DNA of 64,000 nt from Chlorobium sp. (GTDB lineage Bacteria; Bacteroidota; Chlorobiia; Chlorobiales; Chlorobiaceae), in contig SZXZ01000011.1 in NCBI GenBank assembly GCA_005843835.1, positions 36,382 to 100,381 of the forward strand. Reading direction: 5' to 3'. Of this stretch, positions 1 to 9,076 are shown in pieces; within the stretch, counting starts at the first letter, position 1, and every line of letters starts with the position of its first letter. Made by a program: the position numbers and the translations under genes. Below the pieces are notes generated by a model, which was not told the origin of the DNA, searched no databases, and worked only from the letters and a program-made list of their open reading frames with translations.

Positions 1-9
1 GAGGAAAGC

Positions 10-438
10 ATGGCTCAAGCCAAACAGGGGGATACAGTAAAAGTTCATTATACAGGCACACTTGATGACGGTACCGTATTCGATACGTCAGCTGACCGTG
101 AACCGTTAGAGTTTACAATCGGTGGCGGGCAGGTTATCCCGGGATTTGATATTGCTGTTCTTGATATGGCCCTTGGAGATATCAAAATTACTGTTATTCC
201 TGCAGAAGAGGCGTATGGTCTGCATAGCGAAGATCTTGTAACCGAAGTGGACCGCGAGCGGTTTCCCGCTGATATGGAACTTGAAATTGGTCAACAGCTT
301 CAGGTCGGACTTGCTGACGACCAGCAGGCAATTGTAATGGTTGTCGATATGAGCGATACTGCTGTAACGCTTGATGCCAATCATCCACTTGCCGGCCAGG
401 AACTCACTTTCGAAATTGAACTTGTCGAAATTCTCTAA
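10..438 (+). CDS. FKBP-type peptidyl-prolyl isomerase, SlyD-like
   Basis: This is a cytosolic proline isomerase and chaperone of the SlyD group, 142 aa. The FKBP fold starts with [16 protein letters not shown] near residue 13 and [10 protein letters not shown] near residue 38. The middle (about 65-120) is the insert-in-flap chaperone domain, and it ends with the family hallmark [14 protein letters not shown]. The long His/Cys-rich metal-binding tail of E. coli SlyD is absent, so a direct nickel-storage role is not supported, although [NiFe] hydrogenase genes lie next door on the other strand. A strong ribosome site, GAGGAAAGC, sits directly before the ATG at the window edge. The family call is secure; the substrate is unknown. 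Confidence 0.93.
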   Translation: MAQAKQGDTVKVHYTGTLDDGTVFDTSADREPLEFTIGGGQVIPGFDIAVLDMALGDIKITVIPAEEAYGLHSEDLVTEVDRERFPADMELEIGQQLQVGLADDQQAIVMVVDMSDTAVTLDANHPLAGQELTFEIELVEIL

Positions 439-452
439 TCAAAGTTAATAAC

Positions 453-483
453 CCGAGGAAAGCATGGCAAGAGCTTTCCTCGG
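453..483. terminator. Hairpin between convergent FKBP and hydrogenase genes
   Basis: An 11-bp perfect inverted repeat (453-463 with 473-483, arms CCGAGGAAAGC and GCTTTCCTCGG) with a 9-base loop lies between two convergent genes. T-richness on either side is only moderate, so it would be a weak intrinsic terminator in both directions. The left arm plus loop repeats the ribosome site and start of the FKBP gene. Confidence 0.6.
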
Positions 484-502
484 CGTCTTGTCCTTATCCG
501 CT

Positions 503-1777
503 TTAATGTACCGAGCATGAAATACAAGGATCGTAGGATCGCACCAGCATTACACAAAGCCTCTTTATCTCAGCGTCATTTTTTCCTTCCCCTAACGCTT
601 GTTCGGCAATTGCACGCAAATCGTAATGAATGTTGGCGTTATTCTGTGTTGTCGGAATAATACAGTTCGCTTGAATCACTTTGCCCTCATTATCGGTCTC
701 AATATGGTGGTACAGAATTCCACGAGGAGCTTCAACGGCTCCGGTTGCCGAACCGGCTCTCGGTGTATAACTGGTTTTTAACTCCCGCAGCTCCATATCG
801 AGCAATACGCTGGTTAATGCCTCAGCATCTTCAAGAATATGAGCACACTCAACAAGCTGAGCGATATTGTTCATGAACGGATTATGACAAACAGGTCGGA
901 GTCCAAAGCTTTCAGCAACCTCTTTTGCTTTCGGATGAAGCAGATTGTGGTTGTTGTTAAATCGTGCCAGAGCACCCGCGACTGAAGATTCACGACTGAG
1001 CCGGGTAAACTTCGAGGTGGAAAATTCTTTGGTATACTCATTCGTCATCGAAAGATACTCATTCTCATCCCGATTAAAGCCCTCTGACGACATAAGCTGT
1101 CCACCGATTGACGGGTAGCTTGAACCGTTATACAGAGAAATAAATTCAGTTTCACGGATAAAAGCAGGCAGCTTACAAGAGCGGAAAAAAGTACATGCAC
1201 TTTCAATTGCCGGTTTTGTGTCACGGATCCTGGTAAGAAGCTTTTGTAACTGTACCTTGTCCGGAGCTTTGCTGATCCCTCCAACTACAAGGCTGACTGG
1301 ATGAGTGCATCGACCGGTTGTAACCGTACTTATTTCATTCCCAAGCTCCTTGAGCTGCAGGCCTGCCCTCACAATATCCGGGTGAGAATGAATCAGTGGT
1401 AAAATGCTTGACGTATTGGCAAAATCCGGTGCAACAAGAAAAAAGAGGTGAAGAGCATGGCTTTGAAGGGTTTCTCCATGCATGGCAAGTAGCCGTATCT
1501 GTTCTGCTGCTCTTGGAACAGTGATGTTCATTGCCCTTTCCAGAGCCCTTATGCTTGCTAGTGCATGTGATATCGAGCAGATTCCGCAGATTCTTGATGT
1601 TAAAAAAGGGACCCTTTCGGTGCTCATTCCTTTCACCATCACCTCAAAAAACCTTGGTGTTTCAACAATTGCCCATTGAGCATCGACAAGCTGGCCATCC
1701 TTCACGGTTATGACTATGTTGGCGTGCCCTTCAACTCTGGTCAAATGATGGATATCTATGGCATAGTCAAGCTTCAT
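503..1777 (-). CDS. hydA: Group 3b [NiFe] hydrogenase (sulfhydrogenase) large subunit, HydA
   Basis: This is the catalytic subunit of a cytosolic bidirectional NAD(P)-linked [NiFe] hydrogenase, 424 aa. The N-terminal nickel motif is RICGIC (C64, C67) and the C-terminal motif is DPCISC (C418, C421), giving all four nickel ligands. [11 protein letters not shown] at residues 10-20 is the usual opening signature. The protein stops directly after DPCISCSVH, so the C-terminal peptide that a maturation protease normally removes is missing. It is the last gene of a leftward hydB-hydG-hydD-hydA operon, and its ATG overlaps the end of hydD by 11 bases. Subfamily assignment rests on the four-gene arrangement. 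No hyp or endopeptidase gene is in the window. Confidence 0.93.
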   Translation of the reverse strand: MKLDYAIDIHHLTRVEGHANIVITVKDGQLVDAQWAIVETPRFFEVMVKGMSTERVPFLTSRICGICSISHALASIRALERAMNITVPRAAEQIRLLAMHGETLQSHALHLFFLVAPDFANTSSILPLIHSHPDIVRAGLQLKELGNEISTVTTGRCTHPVSLVVGGISKAPDKVQLQKLLTRIRDTKPAIESACTFFRSCKLPAFIRETEFISLYNGSSYPSIGGQLMSSEGFNRDENEYLSMTNEYTKEFSTSKFTRLSRESSVAGALARFNNNHNLLHPKAKEVAESFGLRPVCHNPFMNNIAQLVECAHILEDAEALTSVLLDMELRELKTSYTPRAGSATGAVEAPRGILYHHIETDNEGKVIQANCIIPTTQNNANIHYDLRAIAEQALGEGKNDAEIKRLCVMLVRSYDPCISCSVH

Positions 1778-2531
1778 AGTTTATAAATCCTTCAAAGGCG
1801 TTATAAAATGTGATTTTTTCCCTAAGGTCTTCAAGGTTGAGTTTTCTTTCATTGACCAGTTCCAAAAAAGCAGGCATGTTGATCTCCTCTGAAGGTCCAC
1901 GGCATCCAAGGCAGGGAGTTTTTCCTGTTGTACATACTGCATTGCAACCACCGCGTGTGATTGGTCCAAGGCAGATTTCTCCAAGCTCGAACAGGCAGGT
2001 ATTAAGCTGCGCCTTGCATTCAACGCATACAGGGTACTTCGGTAGCGTCACCTGTGACCCGGTAACCAGGCTGACCACAATACGCTCCACCTCTTCTTTG
2101 CTGACGGGGCATCCAGGTATTGATATATCAACCGTAACAACATCGCTGATCTTTTTGACTGGCAGGGTCTCCACAACCATATCCGGATAAACTTCAGCAA
2201 CAACCTCCTCTATCGAAAATTTGTTTTTCATGCTGTTTACACCTCCAAAACAGGCGCACGTGCCAAAAGCAATAAGGGTTGTCGCCTGACGTCGTATCTT
2301 TATAAGCCGATCCACCTCATCATGCCTGCTTATGCATCCTTCAATAAATACAATATCGAAATTGTTGTGTTGCTCAGAAGAGAGCTCCCTGAAATTTCTA
2401 ATGTCGAGCAGCTCAAGAAAGTTTATAAGCGTTGATTCTCTGTTCGCAAGCTGTAGCTGACAACCCTCACAGCAGGTAAACTCAAACGAAGCGAATTTCA
2501 GCTTTTTAAAGGTAAATCCCTGATGCCTCAT
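1767..2531 (-). CDS. hydD: Group 3b [NiFe] hydrogenase small subunit, HydD
   Basis: This is the electron-transfer small subunit that carries Fe-S clusters from the NiFe site, 254 aa. Cluster ligand motifs appear in order: CCEGCQL (about residue 20), GTCACFGG (about 91), PGCPVSKEE (about 140), [11 protein letters not shown] (about 168), [14 protein letters not shown] (about 187) and CLGC (about 208). No twin-arginine signal peptide is present, which fits a cytosolic enzyme. It starts 10 bases after the end of hydG and overlaps hydA at its 3' end. It should act in the HydBGDA heterotetramer. Confidence 0.92.
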   Translation of the reverse strand: MRHQGFTFKKLKFASFEFTCCEGCQLQLANRESTLINFLELLDIRNFRELSSEQHNNFDIVFIEGCISRHDEVDRLIKIRRQATTLIAFGTCACFGGVNSMKNKFSIEEVVAEVYPDMVVETLPVKKISDVVTVDISIPGCPVSKEEVERIVVSLVTGSQVTLPKYPVCVECKAQLNTCLFELGEICLGPITRGGCNAVCTTGKTPCLGCRGPSEEINMPAFLELVNERKLNLEDLREKITFYNAFEGFINYEA

Positions 2532-2541
2532 ATGGATGGTC

Positions 2542-3459
2542 CTAGATTGCTTCCTTGAGATTCATGACCGACCAGTAATCGAAAACCGGGCCATCAACAC
2601 AGGTAAAAGTTGATCCAACCATACAGCGGCAGCATTTGCCCATACCGCAGTGCATCCTTCGTTCCAAAGATACAAACATCCTGTTCATAGGAATGCCGAG
2701 CTTATCGAGATAACTGCATACTACCTTGAACATGACAGGAGGCCCGCAGACAATAGCATAGGTAGTTGCAGGATTGATTGTAATATCATTGAAGAGGTCA
2801 GTAATCATCCCTGTTCTGCTGTTCCATTCAGCTGTTCCGTGCTCAACAATGGTATGCAGCCTGATATGGTTGATCATTTCCCATTCATCAAACTGATAGG
2901 TAAAGAGCAGCTGCGATGGTTCTTTAACTCCGTAGAGCACATCAACATTTTCAAATCGCTCCCTGTGCTCGTTGATCCACGAAAGGGGTGAGCGTAACGG
3001 TGCCATACCAAGTCCACCGGCAATTAAAAGGATGTTGTTGCCGGACATTTCATCCATAGGAAATGACGATCCGAAAGGGCCTCTTACGGCGACATAAGCA
3101 CCCTTTTCAACATTAAAAAGGGCAGAAGTTACGTGACCTGCTTTACGGATGCAAAGTTCCAGAAACTCATGGTTGCTGCACGAGCTTGAAATCGAGATAG
3201 GTACCTCTCCATAACCCGGAAGTTCCAGCATAAGAAACTGACCGGGCCTGAACCTGAAAATTTCGCGTTCCCGAGACTCAAGAATATGAAGCTGAAAAAG
3301 CTTTTCCTGTTCAGTAAGGCGGACTATATTGGTGATGGAGCATTTATATCCCATGTCGGTTTTCATAATCTCCGACCGACGGTTGAAATCCGGTATAGAA
3401 GCGGCAAAAGCCTCCCGGTTTATGTCCTGCCGGGGGATAACGAAACGTTTGTCAGGCAT
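2542..3459 (-). CDS. hydG: Sulfhydrogenase FAD/NAD(P)-binding subunit, HydG
   Basis: This is the diaphorase-type subunit linking the hydrogenase to NAD(P)H, 305 aa, of the ferredoxin-NADP reductase / dihydroorotate dehydrogenase electron-transfer family. An FAD domain ([20 protein letters not shown]) is followed by a nucleotide-binding domain ([23 protein letters not shown]) and a C-terminal [2Fe-2S] motif, [12 protein letters not shown] place the start at 3459 because GGAGAAGGAATC lies directly upstream; an in-frame extension to 3549 would overlap hydB deeply. With this start it overlaps hydB by 40 bases, suggesting translational coupling. Confidence 0.9.
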   Translation of the reverse strand: MPDKRFVIPRQDINREAFAASIPDFNRRSEIMKTDMGYKCSITNIVRLTEQEKLFQLHILESREREIFRFRPGQFLMLELPGYGEVPISISSSCSNHEFLELCIRKAGHVTSALFNVEKGAYVAVRGPFGSSFPMDEMSGNNILLIAGGLGMAPLRSPLSWINEHRERFENVDVLYGVKEPSQLLFTYQFDEWEMINHIRLHTIVEHGTAEWNSRTGMITDLFNDITINPATTYAIVCGPPVMFKVVCSYLDKLGIPMNRMFVSLERRMHCGMGKCCRCMVGSTFTCVDGPVFDYWSVMNLKEAI

Positions 3460-4499
3460 GATTCCTTCTCCATTCTGAGATCGTTTATGACATCTTTGGG
3501 ATTGATTCCGGCAAGACATGCTCTTCCACAACGGTTGCATCCTACGCAAATCTGCTGATTGGCATTTTCAGCAAATCCACGGTGCTGATGATAATACCGG
3601 TATTTCAGTCGGTCACCATTTTTTGGACGGAAATTATGTCCACCTGCAACAACAGCAAAATCAACGAGGTTACAGGAATAGAGTCTTTTCTGCCGGGTTG
3701 CACCGTTCAGATCAATAGCAAATGATTCCTCGACTGAGTAACAATAGCACGTTGGACATACCATCGCGCAAGTGCCGCAACTAAGACATTTGTTACCCCA
3801 TTTTTCCCAGACGGGGGAGTCGAACTCAATGTCGAGAATGCTCGGAAGTGCGGTTACATCAACTTCCGAGAGAAAACTGTTTGAAATAAGTTTACGCCGC
3901 TCCACAAGACGGCAGTTGTCTTCGTCATGAGGGTCTCGGGTATTGAACTCTTTGAGAAAGTTGAAAGCTTTTGACGAGTTAATTGACAAATAGTACTCCT
4001 CACCAATATCAGAACAAAAAAGATTAAAGCCAGTTTGGACAGAGTGATGATTCATTGACTTACAAAAGCAGTCTGGACGCGGTAAATGGTCCATACCGAT
4101 CACAAAGGTATTTTTGCGTTTTCCGAGATAATACGGTGAAGGGAAGTGGCCGTTTAAAAGAACATCATCAAGAATGTTTAATGCGCTTATGTCACAGGGT
4201 CTCAGTCCGATGAGAACAATGGGGTTGGTATCGTAGTTTATATGCTGATTCCAATCTTGACCATGAAAGGCAAAACGTGACAACTCCTCTCGAAACGGGA
4301 GAAAAAAATGTTTGGCCGATGATGCTGTCGCTGTATAGTCGAAGGCAATATCATCAAACGATGTTACTGGTAAAAAATGGTAAACTGCATCTCCACGGAT
4401 GTCAGAGTCAACCTGCCGAGGCCCGAAAGAGGGATTATTCAGGACCAGGGTATCAATAAACCTTTTGAACTCTGCTTTTGAAATGACTTTGTATATCAT
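3420..4499 (-). CDS. hydB: Sulfhydrogenase 4Fe-4S subunit, HydB
   Basis: This is the beta subunit, about 359 aa, of the family of the anaerobic sulfite reductase A subunit / sulfhydrogenase beta subunit. Two C-terminal 4Fe-4S motifs are visible: [16 protein letters not shown] and [17 protein letters not shown]. They would pass electrons between the HydG flavin and the HydD clusters. The start at 4499 is chosen for an AAAGGAG ribosome site 10 bases upstream; the frame stays open to 4580 without such support. It is the promoter-proximal gene of the hydBGDA operon. In Pyrococcus the homologous complex also reduces sulfur; whether this one does cannot be read from sequence. Confidence 0.9.
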   Translation of the reverse strand: MIYKVISKAEFKRFIDTLVLNNPSFGPRQVDSDIRGDAVYHFLPVTSFDDIAFDYTATASSAKHFFLPFREELSRFAFHGQDWNQHINYDTNPIVLIGLRPCDISALNILDDVLLNGHFPSPYYLGKRKNTFVIGMDHLPRPDCFCKSMNHHSVQTGFNLFCSDIGEEYYLSINSSKAFNFLKEFNTRDPHDEDNCRLVERRKLISNSFLSEVDVTALPSILDIEFDSPVWEKWGNKCLSCGTCAMVCPTCYCYSVEESFAIDLNGATRQKRLYSCNLVDFAVVAGGHNFRPKNGDRLKYRYYHQHRGFAENANQQICVGCNRCGRACLAGINPKDVINDLRMEKESCLTNVSLSPGRT

Positions 4500-4630
4500 C
4501 CCGTCACACTCCTTTCCCGTTGGTTTTGAAGAATAGAGTTCGTTTACAAAAGCGAGGATGCCTTTTGTTGAAAGGTACACAAAACCTTTCTGTTAGCACA
4601 AAACAGAAGGGGTAGATCTACGGTTTTTGT

Positions 4631-5893
4631 TCAGGGTCTTTTTTCAAGAACGTAGACCTTGTCGTTTTTTCTGACTTTAGAACATTTAACGGTAACACTG
4701 TTACCTTTAACGGCATCTCTTGCAGGCAGATCGTTTGTATAAAAAGTTTCAGCTATCACGGTTACTACTCCGGTTTTTGGTCCAAGTATAGAGAGTTTCT
4801 CGTTACTTTTCAGGCCACGGGCGAATATAAGGATTTCAGCAATCCCGGCTTTCGGGTAATACTTTTTCACATCGCCGATATAGATTTTTTTTTCTTCAGC
4901 TAATGAGCCGTATTCTCTGGTCCATGCTTCAAAAGGTTTTCCAAAATAAAACCCTTCCGAAAACCCACGGTTATAAACAAGGGCAAGCTCCTGTTTAAGT
5001 TGAGCGGTCAATCGGTTAAATGCTGTTCTGAATTCTCTATCGTTACGGTGGTTTTTGCAAAAGTCAATGGCCTTACGGTAAGCCGTGGTGACAATATGGA
5101 CATATTCAGGACTGCGACTTCTTCCTTCAATCTTGAACGCATTGATTCCTGCATCCATGAGGACATCCAGAAATTCGATACTGCAGAGATCTTTAGGGCT
5201 CATCACATAATCAGTACCAATCTCAAGTTCTTCATTCTCTTCCGGGTCAGTAATAATATACTGTCTGCGGCAAGGCTGAACGCACTGTCCGCGGTTAGCC
5301 GATCGGCCAAAAAGCTCCTGAGACATAAAGCATCGGCCTGAAACAGCAACGCACATCGCACCGTGAACAAAACATTCAATCTGCACGTCAAGCTGCTCGG
5401 AAGCTATTTTTCCTGTAATATGGCGAACTTGTTCAAGGGTGAGCTCCCGGGCCAGCACTATCATTTTTGCTCCTAGTCCGGCATAAAATTTTACCGCACT
5501 ATAGTTGCTTACTGAAGCCTGTGTTGAAATATGAAACGGCATAGCTGCTTTGCGGCAAGCCTCTATAACTGCCATGTCCGAGCATATTACAGCATCAAAA
5601 CCTGCAGTTTTAGCAGCTAAAACGGTCGCTGTCATTTTTTTAAGTTCGCCGTCATATACAATAGTATTTAATGCGATATACCCTTTGGCATTGAACTCCT
5701 TGCAGAGGGCATGAAGTCTAGGAAAGTCTTCAACGGTAAAGTTACTGCTTCCTGCACGCATGTTATAGCCTTCGGCTCCAAAATAAACAGCATCAGCGCC
5801 AGCCTTCAGTGCAGTTCTCAAAGAGGTCATGTCACCGGCAGGTGCAATCAGTTCAATATTTTTTTCCTGCATTCCAAGCGTTCTAGAGTTCAT
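4631..5893 (-). CDS. Peptidase U32 family protein, TrhP/YegQ-like
   Basis: This is a U32-family protein, 420 aa. The N-terminal barrel-like domain opens with [26 protein letters not shown]. The family signature [20 protein letters not shown] lies near residue 175, followed by GQCVQPCRR with cysteines likely to hold an Fe-S cluster. Although the family is called peptidase, characterised bacterial members of this type (TrhP, RlhA) take part in prephenate-dependent hydroxylation of tRNA or rRNA; that role is inferred from family. A second possible start is Met8 (5872). It follows the hydrogenase operon on the same strand but 50 bases downstream of its own 3' end, so it is read separately. Confidence 0.85.
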   Translation of the reverse strand: MNSRTLGMQEKNIELIAPAGDMTSLRTALKAGADAVYFGAEGYNMRAGSSNFTVEDFPRLHALCKEFNAKGYIALNTIVYDGELKKMTATVLAAKTAGFDAVICSDMAVIEACRKAAMPFHISTQASVSNYSAVKFYAGLGAKMIVLARELTLEQVRHITGKIASEQLDVQIECFVHGAMCVAVSGRCFMSQELFGRSANRGQCVQPCRRQYIITDPEENEELEIGTDYVMSPKDLCSIEFLDVLMDAGINAFKIEGRSRSPEYVHIVTTAYRKAIDFCKNHRNDREFRTAFNRLTAQLKQELALVYNRGFSEGFYFGKPFEAWTREYGSLAEEKKIYIGDVKKYYPKAGIAEILIFARGLKSNEKLSILGPKTGVVTVIAETFYTNDLPARDAVKGNSVTVKCSKVRKNDKVYVLEKRP

Positions 5894-6092
5894 TATTTTC
5901 AGGGTAATTCAAATCCTTTAGTGTTTCTAAACTATGATAATCTATCAGAAATTCTGAATACGTAAGAGCATCTTTTAGTTCATGCAGTTGAAGTGGAGCC
6001 TAAACGAAGCAACAACAACTGCAAAGAGAAACTGTTCCTTAAGGCTGGTATTAAAATGTTATACCTGGAAATCGATGACTTTAATGTAGTAT

Positions 6093-6377
6093 TCGCATAA
6101 AAGCGGCACATAAATTGAATTTTTATACGAGATCGGAAACAGGATATTTCCAGTCGAAGTGAAATCAGGCATTAGAGGTACCATAAAATCGCTGCACTCC
6201 TATGTCATAAAAAAACAAGCAGATCTCGCCATCCGAATCAGTTCTTCAAAACCCTCTATTCATGAACTCACAGCAAAAGTGAACATGCAGGCGAAAACGT
6301 TCAAGCTTGTCAATATTCCTTTTTATATGATTAATAATCTTGAAGGTATAATTAACGAGGCAATCATGCCTGCGTGA
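6093..6377 (+). pseudogene. Remnant of DUF4143-type AAA ATPase (C-terminal end)
   Basis: Reading the frame that ends at the TGA of 6375-6377 gives IEFLYEIGNRIFPVEVKSG, then IKSLHSYVIKKQ, LAIRIS and VNIPFYMINNLEG. This is the pattern of the C-terminal nuclease-like DUF4143 part of ATP-binding AAA proteins that are common and poorly conserved in Chlorobi and Bacteroidetes. A TAA at 6111-6113 interrupts the motif between KSGT and IEFLYE, and the rest of a roughly 400-aa gene is missing. A further scrap (LFLKAGIKMLYLE, near 6030-6075) in another frame could come from the same gene. I read it as a decaying gene, not an active one. Confidence 0.55.
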
Positions 6378-6379
6378 CC

Positions 6380-6598
6380 AATGCCAGGGTAACAAAGTAA
6401 CTGGCTGTGGAAACTCAGTGACAGGTCGGTTTTGAGTAGATAAGAGCTCTCTGTAAATCCGTCTGCTATATTTCACTAAGAACACGTAAATTCTGTGAAT
6501 GGAGCACGAAGGGGAAGAAGCATCAAATTTGATATCTCAAAAGTTTCGTCCTGGTTGCAATTCTTCATCATAACCATATAACACGAAGACCTGAAACA
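6380..6598. other. Intergenic stretch after the ATPase remnant
   Basis: No coding potential is recognised here. Together with 5894-6092 it forms the non-coding surroundings of the decayed ATPase. I see no terminator, tRNA or repeat with confidence; the promoter for the following membrane-protein gene presumably lies near its 3' end. Confidence 0.4.
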
Positions 6599-7408
6599 AT
6601 GAATGAACGTTTATTCTTGAAACTTTTGCTTGTTCTTTTTTTAGGACTTATTGCAGCGGAAATCGTTGTTGTGTCGCTATTTGGCTTGAAACTTGAGCTG
6701 ATTCTTTTGTGTTTCATAATCGCGGCAGCCCTTACAGGAATTCTTTTTGTTGTAAGACTGCTTTTTAGTGAGCGCCCTGATATTGACTCTGTTTCCGTGC
6801 GTCGCGCAAAACAAAAGAGTAACCATATCATGCAGGATCGTCTTAAGGAGTATACTGTTGACGAGGAGTTTCTTGGTGCAAACGCTTTCAGTCATGGAAA
6901 AGGCAACTCTCAAAAATTCTCCGATAAGGAACCCCATGTGTTAAAACCGGATATCCAGAAACCACCTGTGTTGACTTCAATAGAAGAAGCAATCAGAGTG
7001 CATGCAGAAATGTACGGTGGGCTTGATGAGTTGCAGAAGATGATTCAAAAAATTGATGAGACCTCATTCGAGCGGCTTCTAGCAAAAGCGGGGTTTGGCA
7101 GAATTTCAAGAGAGGAGATAATACTTCAGATCGCACTCATGGCTAATAGTGAACTGGATTCTGTTGAGACTAACAGGGAACAGCAGTGTATCCTTGATGG
7201 CCATTCAATGGACAGAGATAGTTTCGATGAGTATATCCGGAGATGCATGAATGTCTCAGATGAGGAATCAGAGGCGTCGGATAAAGGCTTTTCTGTTGAA
7301 CTCGATCAGGAAGGACTTTCTCGGGGAACAGGCCCCATGCCTGCTGATTTCTCCCACGACCCGAAAGCAGTGTTTTCAAAGCTCAATAAACAGGGAAAGA
7401 ACTCATGA
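6599..7408 (+). CDS. Membrane-anchored protein of unknown function
   Basis: I do not recognise this 269-aa protein. Two hydrophobic segments lie at the N-terminus (about residues 5-27 and 31-56), separated by only a few residues, so it is probably a hairpin anchor with both ends in the cytosol. A charged region follows, then a helical stretch (about 120-190) including IEEAIRVHAEMYGG and SREEIILQIALMANSE, and an acidic, low-complexity tail. Its stop overlaps the start of the SpoU methyltransferase gene in an ATGA arrangement, so the two are translationally coupled. Confidence 0.7.
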   Translation: MNERLFLKLLLVLFLGLIAAEIVVVSLFGLKLELILLCFIIAAALTGILFVVRLLFSERPDIDSVSVRRAKQKSNHIMQDRLKEYTVDEEFLGANAFSHGKGNSQKFSDKEPHVLKPDIQKPPVLTSIEEAIRVHAEMYGGLDELQKMIQKIDETSFERLLAKAGFGRISREEIILQIALMANSELDSVETNREQQCILDGHSMDRDSFDEYIRRCMNVSDEESEASDKGFSVELDQEGLSRGTGPMPADFSHDPKAVFSKLNKQGKNS

Positions 7409-8214
7409 AGCCGCTTGAAGTCCCTTCGTTAAGCAAGGCAAAGCTCAAGCAGTTTATTAAACTCCATCAAAAAAAGGTAAGGGATTCAGAAGGGCTTTTT
7501 CTTGCTGAAGGCCTGCGTACAGTCAGAGAACTCGCTCTTAACCTCCCTGATGAAGGAATGCTTGTTGCACTGATGTTCAGGGAGGGAGATGCGGAAAGTG
7601 ATTGTTTTCTGTTGCAGCATAAGGAAAAGCTTTTTTCAATCAGTGACCGTGATTGTTCCCAGCTTTCCGGCACATCGACACCGCAAGGAATTTTCGGAGT
7701 TTTTCGCCAGCAGAAATTGATTGAACAAAACGCCGAGCCTTATATCGAAACTCTCGGAAAATCATTTATTGTTGCTCTCGATGATGTCCAGGACCCCGGT
7801 AATGTGGGCACTATACTCAGAACAGCGGTCTGGTTCGGTGCTGATGCATTGATCTGCAGTTCGGCTACTGCCGACAGGTATAATGCAAAAGCGGTTCGCT
7901 CATGTGCAGGGAGCATATATGGTATCCGCCATTACAGTGTTGAGCACCTTGCTGATGAACTCCGAAGGCTTCAGAAAATTGGTTATTCCGTTATTTCCGC
8001 ATCTCTTGATGGACAAGATTTCAGAGATATCAGCATCTGGCCAAAAAAACAGATACTGGTAATCGGAAACGAAGCGAACGGTGTACATGAGACGGTAAAA
8101 GGGTTAAGCGATCTGCTTGTCAGAATACCACATCAGGGCCAGAAAGTTCGGGTTGAATCACTGAATGCCTCAGTTTCAGCGGCCATCCTCATCGAACGGA
8201 TGACACTTTCCTGA
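7405..8214 (+). CDS. SpoU/TrmH-family RNA 2'-O-ribose methyltransferase
   Basis: This is a SAM-dependent methyltransferase of the SPOUT (SpoU) class, 269 aa, that modifies a ribose in rRNA or tRNA. The N-terminal substrate-binding domain has EGLFLAEGLRTVREL (about residue 28). Knot motifs follow: DPGNVGTILRTA (about 132) with the catalytic Arg, VIGNEANGV (about 218), and VESLNASVSAAI (about 252). The length matches the TrmH/RlmB-like group. The specific target nucleotide cannot be told from sequence. It overlaps the upstream membrane-protein gene by 4 bases. Confidence 0.92.
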   Translation: MKPLEVPSLSKAKLKQFIKLHQKKVRDSEGLFLAEGLRTVRELALNLPDEGMLVALMFREGDAESDCFLLQHKEKLFSISDRDCSQLSGTSTPQGIFGVFRQQKLIEQNAEPYIETLGKSFIVALDDVQDPGNVGTILRTAVWFGADALICSSATADRYNAKAVRSCAGSIYGIRHYSVEHLADELRRLQKIGYSVISASLDGQDFRDISIWPKKQILVIGNEANGVHETVKGLSDLLVRIPHQGQKVRVESLNASVSAAILIERMTLS

Positions 8215-8224
8215 AATGCTCCTC

Positions 8225-9076
8225 TCACACCAGAAGCACAGGATAGTCTATCTCATCAATCAGTTTATGTACCGCCTCCCTCGAGATATTCATATTTTCG
8301 CTCAATACAAGCAGACCGGAATCAACCAGACGGATTGCGCGTGATAGTGTTTTCAGGTTGTTCAGAGGGAGCTGATGATAAAAAATAATGCTGTGCAATG
8401 GAGGAATTATCGTTTCCGACAATTTAAGTTCCATCATCATACCCTCTTCGTGGGTTTCACCAAGTATAAGCACGTTTAGTGTAATACCCGGATGTGCCAG
8501 ATCAAGAGCAATAGTAAGGGCTTTTTTGGAGCCATCAGAGCCATCATAAAGTACTAATAACGGCCACTTTTTTACCGAAAAGCCAGGTCGAATAAGTAAG
8601 ACAGGTTTTTTCCCTTCAGTAAGAGCTTTTTTCGCTGTCGACCCCAATCCTTTTCGGCAGGTCGGCGACCTTCCACTGCGCCCCAGAACAAGAAGATCCG
8701 CATCTACAGCTGCAAGAATCACTTCTGCTGGAACCATACCCCGACATATCCTGAATGAGTGTTTTAGCATAAACTTTTCAGCGATACGCTGCAAAGCTTC
8801 ATGTGCGGCTCTTGCCTGTAATTTAAGGGATCGCTCAAGTTGCGAAGAGTCAATTTTCTCAGGCTCAGTCGTGTACATACGGATTTCATGGCAAAAGGGA
8901 AGTTCAGCCATTCGGAGTAGATTGATATCTTCAACAAAAATACCGGTAAGATCAGCGTGCATTAGCCTGGCAATTTCCGCCGCAGCCGTCAGCGAGGCCA
9001 TGCTGTGCGGTGAACAGTCAAGAGCAACAGCGATATGACGAATAATGTTGCTCTTAGTTATCATCGGAAGATGCAT
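8225..9076 (-). CDS. Universal stress protein with two Usp domains
   Basis: This is a tandem UspA-like protein, 283 aa. The first domain (about residues 9-140) contains [16 protein letters not shown] and ends in [23 protein letters not shown], a nucleotide-binding loop of the ATP-binding Usp type. The second (about 155-283) begins [16 protein letters not shown] and has a more degenerate loop. Its 5' end overlaps the 3' end of the Lon-like protease gene by 23 bases, or by 11 if the ATG at 9064 is used. No good ribosome site precedes either ATG, consistent with re-initiation from the upstream gene. The pairing suggests a joint stress role, but that is inference. Confidence 0.88.
   Translation of the reverse strand: MHLPMITKSNIIRHIAVALDCSPHSMASLTAAAEIARLMHADLTGIFVEDINLLRMAELPFCHEIRMYTTEPEKIDSSQLERSLKLQARAAHEALQRIAEKFMLKHSFRICRGMVPAEVILAAVDADLLVLGRSGRSPTCRKGLGSTAKKALTEGKKPVLLIRPGFSVKKWPLLVLYDGSDGSKKALTIALDLAHPGITLNVLILGETHEEGMMMELKLSETIIPPLHSIIFYHQLPLNNLKTLSRAIRLVDSGLLVLSENMNISREAVHKLIDEIDYPVLLV

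Noticed and set aside
464..520. Eighteen-codon frame with a GAGGAAAGC site ahead of it, inside the hairpin after the FKBP gene
   Set aside because: It overlaps a stem-loop and the end of hydA; the apparent ribosome site is the repeated sequence of the FKBP start. No sign of coding beyond that.
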